Shown here in pieces: positions 1-9,564 of a stretch of 64,000 bases of DNA. The translations under genes were made by a program, and so were the position numbers. Location: the NCBI GenBank assembly GCA_029204225.1, contig CM055099.1, positions 47,924,542 through 47,988,541 of the forward strand, in the 5' to 3' direction. Each line of letters starts with the position of its first letter. Within the stretch, counting starts at the first letter, position 1. The notes under the pieces were generated by a model that saw only the letters and a program-made list of their open reading frames with translations, made no database searches and was not told the origin of the DNA. Origin of the DNA: Diphasiastrum complanatum. Lineage: Eukaryota; Streptophyta; Lycopodiopsida; Lycopodiales; Lycopodiaceae.

Positions 1-1299
1 CAGCTTTCTCACTTGTCAGAAAATACACGGAGTTTTACCTTAGTTCCTGCATGGGGATCTCAAAGAAGAGCTCTATATGGATCAACCACATGTAAATCAT
101 TTGCTGATTATGCCTGCAAGATGCATAAAAGCATGGACTGAAATAGTTTGCCAGACAGTGTTACAAAAAAAAAGGATCATGCTCTCAGATCTTTGGGTTT
201 CCAACTCCTAATGGATGATTATAATGTCTATGTGAAAGTCATAGATGGAGAAATCATCATCATCGGTGTCTATGTAGATGACACACTGATCCTAGTATAA
301 AGAAGTGATCAGCTAATTGCACAAGTGAAGGAAGATATTTTTAAACACTTTGAAATATCAGACCTAGGAGAAGCAAAATGCTACCTGGGATTACAGATCA
401 ATAGAGACCTTCAGAATGGTAGACTATATTTACACCAATTCAGGTACATTCAGAAAATCATGGATGATTTCCAGATGATAGATTGCAAAGGAGTAAATAC
501 TCTGACCAAAGACAACTGTCCCAAAAATGAAGAAGAACAAGAAGAAATGCTCAATAATCCTTACAGAAGGTTAATTGGTTCTCTGATGTACTTGGCAGAT
601 AAATACAAGGCCGGACATTGCCTACGCAGTGTTCAGACTGAGCCAATTTAATATTAATTTAGGACCCATACACTGGAAAATTGCCAAGAGAATCCTAAGG
701 TACCTACAACATACAAAAAAGGACTATGGCCTTTGCTATTCTAGAGATGCAGGATTTCAGGTGGAGTCCTACAGTGATGCGAGCTGGGCATCCATGAAAG
801 ATGACTGCAAGAGCATCTCCAGAGGATGCACCATAGCAACAAACATAGCTGCTCATTGGGTCAGTAAGAAGCAGACCATACTATTCAATCATTATGTGAG
901 ACAGAATACGTTGTTGCGGCTAAGACGGCTAACGAGCTGACCTGGCTCAAACAATTCCTAGAGGGACTGGGAGAGAACACTGATGAGCTGTTGATTCTCT
1001 ACATGGATAATACATCCGCTATACATTTGACGAAAGATCTTGTGTTTCATTCCAGAACGAAACACATTGCTATTAAGTATCACCTAATCAGAAATTTGGT
1101 CAAGAGAGACAAGCTAAAGACTACGTTCATTCCAACTAAATAGACGGTAGTCGACATATTCACAATGCCTCTGGATAAGGCAATGTTTGAAAGACAGAGT
1201 GCAAGCCTGGGAATCACAAGGATACCTCGCTTTGAGAGGGAGCTAAAGAAACTGAAGGCTTCTAATGTCAGGCGTTCGTATCTTGTGATCTGTCTATAG
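1..1299 (+). pseudogene. Copia reverse transcriptase (C-terminal half) and RNase H, broken
   Basis: This is the 3' part of a Ty1/copia pol gene. The catalytic YVDD box of reverse transcriptase is at about 271-282 and is followed almost at once by a TAA. The next block (325-651) carries the copia palm/connection segment with ISDLGEAKCYLGL and LIGSLMYLAD. The frame then changes near 630, and RNase H continues with SYSDASWASM (about 763-795), the TKHIAIKYHLIR block (about 1,060-1,095), an in-frame TAG near 1,141 and an IFTMPL block. The 5' part lies outside the window. Stops and a frameshift make it non-functional. Family assignment is firm; lineage within copia is not determined. Confidence 0.88.
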
Positions 1300-1404
1300 A
1301 AATACATGCAAAAACCCAACAGGCTTTGGCTGCAACCACTCTGCAACACAAGGCACCACCCAACGCAAACCACTGGCACCATTGGAACTGTCGAGGCACC
1401 GCAA

Positions 1405-1590
1405 CATTCTAGCCTACGGTCAACATATGGCTGCAACAAACTGTAGCTCGCACCGTTGGAAGCCCTTGTATGAGTCTAGCATGCGGTCAATATATGGCTG
1501 CAACGAACTACAGCTCACCACCGACTCACTGAGGAACCGAAGAAAATCGCATGTCAATGCTTGCGGTCAACATATGGTGTGACCGCACCG
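1405..1590. repeat. Three imperfect tandem copies of a 65-80 bp unit
   Basis: A core reading GCGGTCAACATATGGCTGCAAC, with small changes, begins near 1,416, 1,482 and 1,562, and related CACCG/CAACG words lie between the copies. It lies just past the end of the copia RNase H and may belong to that element's LTR or flanking minisatellite. No coding content is evident. Confidence 0.6.
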
Positions 1591-1599
1591 CAATATCAT

Positions 1600-2179
1600 G
1601 CTCCGGACCGCATCTCTTTACATTTTGAACTAACGCATGAACGGGTAGTGATTGCAACGAGACACAAGAAAAGCACGGAGGAAAGCAACAAGCAACCAAA
1701 AGTAGTTTCAATTAGCATAAGATGTTCTTTTGATTACCACAAATTAGATTAATTAATCTCTTCATTGTTCACATATAGGATCAACGTGAGAGACAGTAAC
1801 AAACATCAGATGCCTCAGATAAAAGCATCTATCAGAGCTAGTATATGTTTCACTAGTGACTCGTAAGGGAGCGTATCTCTTTTGCGGTAATGCACTGTTT
1901 GGGATACAGATAGCACTCAGAGTTTTTTTGTAAAACTTAAATTTGATTATAGATGATTTTCGCATTTTGCCAGACGTGTGCAATATGTGAATTCTATGAT
2001 GCTTGCTTACAAGTTACAAGTTCTACTATTTTTCGGTTGTTGTTTGTTGTTAAACATTGTCTACTGTTTGCTGAATCAATATCAAAACTACATTGTTAGT
2101 TTGTAGCTTGGAAGAGATTAGATCGTAGATTGTTGCAGTAGCTTCACCTCAGTAGATCGACTCTCACAACTAGAAAACT
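1600..2179. other. No gene recognised
   Basis: Short open frames on both strands have no recognisable domain. The stretch is AT-rich and probably LTR or flanking sequence of the upstream copia relic. Confidence 0.4.
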
Positions 2180-2560
2180 CTCTATTTATCCACGCAGAGT
2201 ATCCACGCGAGACCCGACACTTGGTCGATTTTTTGAAATTTTGTTTGCGTGGAACATCCACGCCAAAAAAAATTTGAACACGCCTTCGGCCAGTCTACCA
2301 GTGTTTTTTTGACACGGCGCCGAAAGATTTATGCGCGTGGATTATCCACACGTGGATAATCACGCAAAATTGAATTTTGAAAATTCTGGCAACTGTTTGG
2401 GAGGGAAGGTTGGCGGCGCCAAAAAGCAATTTTGGCGTAAATAATTCACGATTATCCACGCGTGGATTATCCATGCAAATTTCAGTTTGTTCACTGGACG
2501 AGACCGGAAGTTAAAGATATCCATGCGTGGATATCTTTTGCGTGGATTATCCATGTACTT
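2180..2560. repeat. Cluster of palindromic ATCCACGCGTGGAT-type motifs
   Basis: ATCCACG and its complement CGTGGAT recur at least ten times in about 380 bp. The clearest palindrome is ATCCACGCGTGGAT at 2,454-2,467; close relatives lie near 2,343-2,362 (with central CACACGTG) and 2,520-2,552. The motif is present in both orientations throughout, so the whole segment can fold on itself. It is not coding. Confidence 0.7.
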
Positions 2561-2580
2561 TTTTGTTTTTTTTTTTGTTT

Positions 2581-2771
2581 TTTGCATGTTGATAATGACA
2601 TGAAAGTAGTTAAATAAATATAGTTCTAAAGTGAATTATACTATGATTAGGCTATATATATATATTTTTTCTAAAGTGAATTATATTATGATGAGTTTTT
2701 TTTTTTTTGCATGTTCATAATGAAATGGAATTAGTTAAATAAATATTTTTCTAAAGTGAATTATACCATGG
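2581..2771. repeat. Imperfect AT-rich tandem duplication
   Basis: A unit containing TTTGCATGTTNATAATGA, AGTTAAATAAATAT and TCTAAAGTGAATTATA occurs at 2,581-2,646 and again at 2,707-2,771. A partial third copy of the TCTAAAGTGAATTATA word lies at about 2,669-2,686. No gene is present. Confidence 0.7.
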
Positions 2772-2789
2772 TGTTCCTAGATGATTGGG

Positions 2790-3648
2790 ATTTTTGATGA
2801 GGGTGGCCACCTACTTTTATAAGACAATTGACTCAAGCTACCAAGAGGGTAATTATGCATGATCTAAGGCTTTGAGACCCAGGGGTTTAGGGTCTATCCT
2901 AATGGCACTCTACCTAATCTCATATATGAGATCATTTGATATGGATTGAGAGCTCATTTTGTACATACTTGCGAGAAATTATCAAGAGATGGTAATTTTG
3001 GCAAGTTTGCTCTTTAATGAGAATTTGATGAATGATGAATGTGATATTTTTGTGTCTAATGAATAGATCTGAATCTAAAAAAAGTATTATACTTTCCACG
3101 TGTGTGACAAGATGTGAAGATCAATTATTTCTAGTTTTATTGTGGTGTTCAAAAGCCTTTGCCAATTAGATGCAAAATAGGTTGAATTGTGTGCTAGTTT
3201 TTTTATCTATTAGATATAAGTGAAACCTTTGATGCTTTTTCAAGGTTTTAGTATCCAAATGAGGTTCATAACCTTTGATTTTAACATGGTATCAGAGCCC
3301 AAATGCAACCATCAAGGCTCAAATACAAGGAAGAGAGAAGCAATTACAAGTTGATGATTGTTTAATTTTTATTGCCCTTATTACTACCTTAAGTTTGATG
3401 ATGTTCCTTCAAGTGTGAATGAAACTATAGCAACAAAAGAGTGATTTGATGTAATGAAAAGTGAGGTGAGTACATGATGCATTGTTTGAGATACTTGTAA
3501 AATTATTGATCCCTCAAATGGGTCTTTAAGATCAAGCTTAATCAAGATGGTAGTGTGAACAATTATAAAACAAGACTAGTTGCCAAGGGATATGCTCAAT
3601 TCAAGGGGATTGACTATGATGAGACACTTAATTTTGTCATAGTTTGTG
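2790..3648 (+). mobile_element. Decayed copia retrotransposon: LTR end, primer site and RT fragment
   Basis: An LTR-like segment ends in TTTTAACA at 3,286 and is followed directly by TGGTATCAGAGCCC, the primer-binding site complementary to plant initiator tRNA-Met that is typical of copia elements. About 210 bp further on, 3,516-3,640 encodes a degraded reverse transcriptase block ([12 protein letters not shown], then [13 protein letters not shown]). Gag, protease and integrase are missing, so a large internal deletion is inferred. The left limit of the LTR is a guess. Confidence 0.75.
3287..3300 (+). promoter_or_regulatory. Primer-binding site (initiator tRNA-Met)
   Basis: TGGTATCAGAGCCC directly follows an LTR end in ACA. 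This is the standard minus-strand priming site of copia elements. Confidence 0.85.
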
Positions 3649-4307
3649 GTGGTGATTTCATTAACTCACATGCTTTTAGTGATTTACTGCCTTTGCAGCA
3701 TTTGTTAAAAAATGAGAATTTTCTTGGAACATGAAGCCGTACATCTATCTTCACCGACATTATCTCCAAAAAAATGGGATTGAAGTTAAACTATGTCTAT
3801 TCTTTTCACTTACTTGACCATAAATGAGACTCTATTTTGGCTAAATAACAATCATTTGAAAGCATTGCAAGAATCAATTTTATTCAAAATTGCAATAATC
3901 AATTTTTATTCAGAATTTCAAGAATCAATTTCATCAGCAACAACATCTTGCAATTCATCTCCTCTTAGATGATTTTCATCATCACTCTCACTTTCAAAAA
4001 TTATTTCATCATCCTGACTATAAGAATTTCTATTCTTAACATCTATGGAAGTGGGTGCTTCAAGTATGGTTTGATGATTTATTACATCTCTAGGTAGCTC
4101 AATATCATAGTTAAAATAATGAAGGTTTTCCATTTCATTCTCAACATTTGCACCCTCAAATACTCGTCGTGAACGTGGTTCAATTTGAGCTACAAACCAC
4201 CATATCTTGTTTAGTCAATTTGGTTGAAAAAACACCTGCAAAAATCACTATTTTAGAACATATTGAAAACTCAAATATTGAAGTCACTTGCAATAAAATG
4301 AAAAACA

Positions 4308-4694
4308 TTATAGCATAGACACCAATGTGTCAAAGGACTCCATGCTCAATGTTTTTGATGAATCAATTGCAAAAAATCCACTTGGATCCGAATTTACGGT
4401 TGCATTTGACCCTCTACAAACTACCTTGAACCATTTCACATCAAATAAAAAATAGTGTCCACTTTCACCAAATGACACATCGTAAATATTTTGTATAGTT
4501 CCTACGTATTCTATATCTCCTAAGATGGGATTCCGATCTTGTGCACTGCTTTGACTTTCTTGTTGGAAAGATGCTATTACACCACAATCGTGTGTGTGTC
4601 TCTTGTTATCAACCCTTTCAACACGAAAGTGAAAACCAAAAGCCCATATAGCATTATTCATTTTGCACTGCCACATGACAAATATGAATCTCAT
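4308..4694 (-). pseudogene. CACTA transposase, DUF4216 part
   Basis: The 128-codon open block contains GTIQNIYDVSFGESGHYFLF, then DVKWF and a SGFFAIDSSK segment. This agrees with DUF4216, which lies downstream of DUF4218 in CACTA transposases and has a hydrophobic 'VLFKCKWF' core. The next block down (about 3,918-4,210) encodes WWFVAQIEPRSRRVFEG followed by an acidic tail and a stop, the expected C-terminus. Confidence 0.83.
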
Positions 4695-4819
4695 AAATAA
4701 TCACTGTGAATGAACATGGTGTTTCAAAATGATTAAACAAAGATTGTTATAAACAAGAATGTTCTAATAATGAAGTATCTAAAGAATAATACCTTCCATT
4801 TGCAACCTCTTGCAAAGTC

Positions 4820-5628
4820 TCATTCCGCGTTTGATATTTTTTGTCCCTCTTTTGTTGCTTTTTGTAGTGTGTCATGCATCCACTCTATAGTGCATTGCTT
4901 GGGCAATGGCTCAAGATCATGTGAACTTGAGGCCATGTGTCTACCTCTATTCTGTCGTTGGCGCTTTCTAGACAAGGCCCTTTTTTTTTTTTCTTCTTCA
5001 TATAGGTCTAACCATTTATCCATAACTCCACAATTATAAAGCATGAATATAGAAATTTTTTCTCGTTGGAAGGGTGCCAACCTATGGACCTTTCCCATCC
5101 CTTGAGGTTTTTCACTAGTTACCTCTTCGGCTTCCTCATCACGCCACAATAGTGGAGCATATGGATGTAGTTGGTGCAAAATTTCAGTAACATACAAGAG
5201 AGATTTATGTACTAACCATCCCTCTGACATGCTACCTTCAGGCCTTGCCTTTTGATTCACAAAATCTTTTAAGACTTTCATGTACCTTTCCATAAAGAAC
5301 ACCCACCTAAAAAGTCACAAATGGTTAAAAATAAGTGTTTTATTTAATGAGTTCATGTATCAATTGATTTAGTTTAAATACACATGCAAAAGATAATTTA
5401 TGCACTTATACCTAGTGTGCACTGGACCAGCAATAGAAACTTCTTCAACCAAGTGCACCAATAAATGCACTTGTGAGTCCATGATGGAAGTCGGAAAATA
5501 TCTCTCAAACATGCACACAATCTCCACCATATCCTCTTGTCTCTTGTGAAGATCCAGCTCACGGATTTCTTTTGAACACATCCATCTGCAACATATTCAA
5601 TCCATTTTATGTCTATTTGAATTTCCAA
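4820..5628 (-). pseudogene. CACTA transposase, DUF4218 part
   Basis: The 5,369-5,628 portion contains ERYFPTSIMDSQVHLLVHLV and GPVHTR; the 4,820-5,302 portion continues with MERYMKVLKDFVNQKARPEGS. Together they match DUF4218 in order (FPPSFFDVMVHLPVHL, then GPV, then FERYMKVLKGYV..RPEGS). About 65 bp of intron-like sequence separate them. The run after the RPEGS block is Lys/Glu-rich and poorly conserved. Confidence 0.85.
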
Positions 5629-6150
5629 TCAATAAATACTAAATAGAAAAATGCACCAAGTACATGTAAATACCTAACAATGATTGATAGTTTGTATATG
5701 GTCTCACAAATATCTTTTGACAAGCACCGACGAATTGACAATGGATAGATGAATTGAATCATCTTTAGCCAATCATGAGATTTGAGACCTTGCAACTTTC
5801 CATCCACTGTGAAACCAGTTGGTGTTCTAATGTCATGAATAATGGAGTGCACATGGATAAGCTCTAGGCTTACTGAATGTCCAAGGTACTTTTGAAGCAT
5901 GATCTTCACCCTCCTTTATCCAATATTCTTTTTTGGTGTCTGATTCTTTTAGATCGTGCCTTGCAGCAATCGTATCTTTTTCACCAATCAAGTGTTTCCA
6001 AATAGATTCACCCACATTTTTAAATATGTGCATGAGATCAAGTAGGTGATTAATCAAAAGGCTATTCCAATATTCCAAACGATGAAATATAGATAATCTT
6101 TTCATACCATCGATTGGCTTTGCTTGAGTTCCTCCCATAGTATTCGCCAA
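5613..6150 (-). pseudogene. CACTA transposase, central 'DLMHIFKNVGES' block
   Basis: Residues LLDLMHIFKNVGESIWKHL correspond to the conserved 'DVMHIEKNVCES' motif of Transposase_21. The following segment, in a different frame (5,613-5,909), contains LKSHDWLKMIQFIYPLSIR, matching the 'KSHDCHVLMQQLLPVAIR' block. The frame change near 5,900 is a break relative to the family. Confidence 0.82.
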
Positions 6151-6724
6151 TCTTTCACGGACATCCTCTTTGGAGGCATCTCTCTCTCAACTCTTCCTCC
6201 AAAACCTCTTCTATGAGTGTCTTTGAATGGATGACCTTCATGCAAGTATTTACGATGATTTTCATAAACCACTTTTTTGAGACTAAAAGAGTATCTTCCC
6301 ACAAGATTTGGCCCGCACAAAAAACAAGCATTTTTTCCAGCCGTTTGAAAGCCTGTCCAACAAATGGATATTATCAATCACTATTAAAAAAATATATATG
6401 TCAAAGAATAATTATAGCCATTGTAAATTACAGTATATCATGTAAATGTCAAGAATTACTAGCTGTATGTAAGTGTAAACAAACTCCTATGTACACAAGA
6501 TAGACATTGTTTGAATGATTACTTGAGCATTCACCTAATCCTGAATAGTCATGCATTGTCCACATTACAATGGCATGTAGTGTAAACTCCCTCTCATGTA
6601 AGGGGCACGAAATGTCATATGCTTTTATCCCCTTCCACAAATCTTCCAACTCGTCAATAATGGACCACGTAGTTGCTCGTACACCAAAGGGGTTCACACC
6701 ATCTGTTGCAAGACCAAATCTCAC
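6102..6724 (-). pseudogene. CACTA transposase, Transposase_21-like N-terminal part
   Basis: The 6,449-6,724 block reads LATDGVNPFG, then PLHEREFTLHAIVMWTMHDY, matching the LCTDGFNPFG and MWTINDFPAYG signatures of plant CACTA transposases. The 6,102-6,377 block has the downstream zinc-binding-like region (CFLCG...) and the KVVYENHRKYL/HPF motif that corresponds to the 'H-R-R-F-L' block. The gap between them (about 6,378-6,448) reads like an intron or an insertion. Both blocks are preserved well enough for family assignment. Confidence 0.82.
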
Positions 6725-6799
6725 ATTTCTTGACTCATTGGCAAAGCTTGGATACTCTTTGTTGATGTGTTTCTATGCCAAGATCTAGTACATAATTGT

Positions 6800-7464
6800 A
6801 TGGCTAAATCACAATCTAGCATGCTAAGAATCAAAGAATGATTGTTTTGAAAAACAAAAGAGAAGAAGTACAAGAACTTAATGCATTAGCACAAGCCTCT
6901 ACTCGAGTTAGAGAGAGAAAGAGAGAGCAAAACAAATAATAGTGTAGATCCAAATTGACATGGAATAGCTTCAAAGCTTGGTTTTTTGTCAAAAATTATA
7001 AGAGAGTCTACACATATTTACGGAGTTTGGAGTAGCTCGAGGTAGAACCATCTCTCTCCAACTTTTATCCACATCTAAAAGTGAGAACTAGAGAACTAGT
7101 GACATTTGTCAGTTTACATGCATGCATTCCTACCTACTTTTACTAAGTGTCAAATTTTCAACTAGAATTGTACAAATCATCACGCATGTGTTCAATTCAC
7201 TTTATGCATACCTTGCATGTCACTATGGAACACTTACAACCATTTCATGTGATGTGCCACAAGTTTCTACAAGCCTATTATTGACATTTCTATGTCTACA
7301 TTCTATATGCAAGTTGTATATTACCAACTAGACTTGAAGAACCCATATAGCTTGAGTTTCTTCTAGGCCAAATTTGGCATTTACAATATGGAACATCATA
7401 TACACATAGGAAAAACTTTGCCAAAAGCCTAAAGTCAAGATAGATGATTTTTCATTTTTCAACA
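6800..7464 (-). mobile_element. 3' LTR of copia-A (outside the inverted repeat)
   Basis: On the minus strand the RNase H of copia-A is followed by a purine tract (AGGAGGAG, plus-strand 7,465-7,472) and then TGTTGAAAAATG at 7,464, a standard 3' LTR start. The LTR extends to lower coordinates and ends somewhere before the CACTA remnant; its exact end is not clear. The right arm of the big inverted repeat lacks this LTR because the repeat stops at 7,481. Confidence 0.7.
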
Positions 7465-7480
7465 CTCCTCCTAAAAATTA

Positions 7481-8472
7481 ATCTATGTTGACTTGAACAT
7501 GGATCTTGAAATTATTCCAAGATTGGCTCTATGCTTGATGAAGAAATTTTTGCTCAAAGGTTTGGTGAGCAAATCTGCAATACATGTCGATGTGCTCCAA
7601 GTAGATTTCCCCTCCAATGAGCTTCTCTCTCACAAAGTGATGTGCAACTTCAATGTGTTTGCTCCTTGCATGAAATATTGGATTGTTGGCAAGGGCTTGT
7701 GCTGAAATATTGTCACACATGATCAAAGGTAGATCATCTTCCTTGATAGTCTTTAGCTCCATAAGCAACCTCTTGATCCAAAGCACTTCTTTTGTTGTTG
7801 TAGTAAGTGCCTTATATTCAGCTTCAAGATGAGAGTGATATGGTATCTTGCTTTTTGGAAAGCCAAGATATTAAATTTCCTCCAAGATATATGACATATG
7901 CACTTGCAGATTTCCGATCTACTTTATCACTAGCAAAATCCGAGTTAGAATAGCCAACAATTGAAAGATCTTCACTTTTGTATAACAAACCATAATCTTA
8001 GGTTAAAGATATGTACCTAAGTACCCTTTTGGCCATTTTCCAATGATGAATAGTAGGATTTTGCATAGCTTGGCTTAACTTATGAACACTAAAACTTACA
8101 TCAGGCCTAGTTATGGTAAGCCAAACTAAGGAGCCTATAAGACTCCTAAAAAGAGTGATGTCCTCAAAGGATCTTTCATCACCTTTATTAGGGTCTTTTA
8201 CAATCTGCTACATAGGAGTATCAATACTCTTACAATCTAGAATATTAACTTTTTCAACATTGAAAGAGCATACTTTGATTGACAAACAAAAGCTTTCTCA
8301 TTATGGAAGTCAATCTCTAATCCTAAGATGTAATGAATTTTTCCAAGATCTTGCATCTTGAATTCTCTTCCAAGTGCAATTTTGGTTTCTTCAACTAAAA
8401 TGATACAACTTCCTGTTAGGATAATAACAATATCACTATCATAAAACTTGACATACAAGATCATAGTTACTA
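7481..8472 (-). pseudogene. Copia-A RT C-terminus and RNase H, left copy
   Basis: The minus strand encodes MILYVKFYDSDIVIILTG (a damaged LYVDDMIITG box; the two catalytic Asp positions are altered), FKMQDLGKIHYILGLEID, then LIGSLVWLTITRPD, a stop, and RNase H ending with ALANNPIFHARSKHIEVAHH (7,529-7,786). Stops and frame breaks lie between the blocks. The protein-coding end is followed by the purine tract and LTR at 7,464. The 5' part of this element is not next to this copy; it is found only beside the right arm at 31.0-32.4 kb. Confidence 0.85.
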
Positions 8473-8474
8473 AG

Positions 8475-9158
8475 ATTGAATCCTAGTGAGACAAGCAAAG
8501 TGTTAAGTTGATAATACCACGATCTTGGTGCTTGCGTTAGTCCCCCTCGGGTAGAGAGAGAAAAAGCATCATGAGCTCACAGGTAGAGAGAGAAAGCTAG
8601 AAATCCAATAACTCACAAAATCCATAAAATCACCAAATCAATTAGATCCAAAATGAGGAGTACAATGGTACTTGTAGATTCATGAGCTACCACTATGCTT
8701 AACTATGATTGGATCACACTTTGCCATCTCTTAATCCTATTGGACCATTGATCCATGCACCTCTAAATTCTATTGGACTATATTCAAGCACATCTCAAAT
8801 TCCTATTGGACCACACATGGTTCCACCTCTAAAACCTATTGGACCTCTTAAACTTCATCAAACAAAAGCATTACACTTGTCTACACTCTAATTGGAACAA
8901 GTTTGGCCTCCTACTCGATTTTGGCTCAATAGTGGCATTACAAGTGAAAATGGATAATTTGCCATCTATGCCAAATTTGACTCTATCAACATCCTACACC
9001 TAAATGCTTGACTATGAAATTCTATGAGACCCCTATATCAAACATTTTGATTTACTTTACAATTCTCCACATGTGGGAACATCCTCCACACATGTGAGAT
9101 TCACTTACAAACTTCTATCATAAAAAATACCAAGCTAGATTTTTGCCAATTTCTCACA
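8475..9158 (-). mobile_element. Element E 3' LTR, left copy
   Basis: On the minus strand a purine tract (GAGGAGGAG, plus-strand 9,159-9,167) precedes TGTGAGAAATTGG at 9,158. The LTR runs to roughly 8,475, where copia-A coding sequence resumes, and includes a repeated 'CCAATAGGA/CCTATTGGA' word array (about 8,725-8,850). The exact end and its target duplication were not resolved. Confidence 0.65.
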
Positions 9159-9563
9159 CTCCTCCTCAAAAAATAGCTTGGAAAGGTACTAGATCACTTG
9201 AGAAGTTTGTAAATCTTTTTGAGTGGATCCTTTGTTGTGCATAGGAAGTGAAGATCAGCCAAGGGATCCATCATAGCAGCACCCTCACCATATCCATGAT
9301 AAGATCTCTTTGGTAGAGATCTCTTGCCAATGCCTTTGAAGAGTGCTCCACCAATATGCCACTATGATCATGGGCTTCCTCCATGCTTGATGATGATCTT
9401 TGATTTGAAAGTTCCACTTGCATGATGGATACACCATAAATAGAGAAAACTGAGGCTTCCAAGCCTCATAAGGATCATGGAGATCAAGATCATAAGATGT
9501 GAAACACTGATGATTATCAAGATTATGCTTTCTAGCTTGACTAGTCCACATACAATCCCCACT
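9159..9563 (-). mobile_element. Internal region of element E, left copy (shortened)
   Basis: This is the mirror of 42,249-42,645. The 5' LTR and ~190 bp of internal sequence seen in the right arm are absent, and the sequence passes directly from GTATGTGGAC into copia-D LTR sequence at about 9,563. The likely explanation is a deletion in this arm. Confidence 0.55.
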
Positions 9564-9564
9564 C

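Larger units (their letters stand above)
3918..6790 (-). pseudogene. CACTA (En/Spm) transposase remnant
   Basis: On the minus strand the domains follow the order usual in plant CACTA transposases. Transposase_21-type blocks come first (6,724 down to about 5,835), then DUF4218 (about 5,630-4,820), DUF4216 (4,694-4,308) and an acidic tail (about 4,210-3,918). The pieces lie in different frames and are separated by non-coding stretches that are partly introns and partly decay. I could not find the CACTA-type terminal inverted repeats on either side, and the upstream end abuts the LTR of copia-A. Such a protein would bind and cut element ends; this one cannot be translated as one reading frame. 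Confidence 0.85.

Noticed and set aside
1460-2560. CRISPR-like repeat array in the palindromic and tandem motifs
   Set aside because: Repeats are irregularly spaced, variable in sequence and in both orientations, and the DNA is plant nuclear; no cas-like genes.
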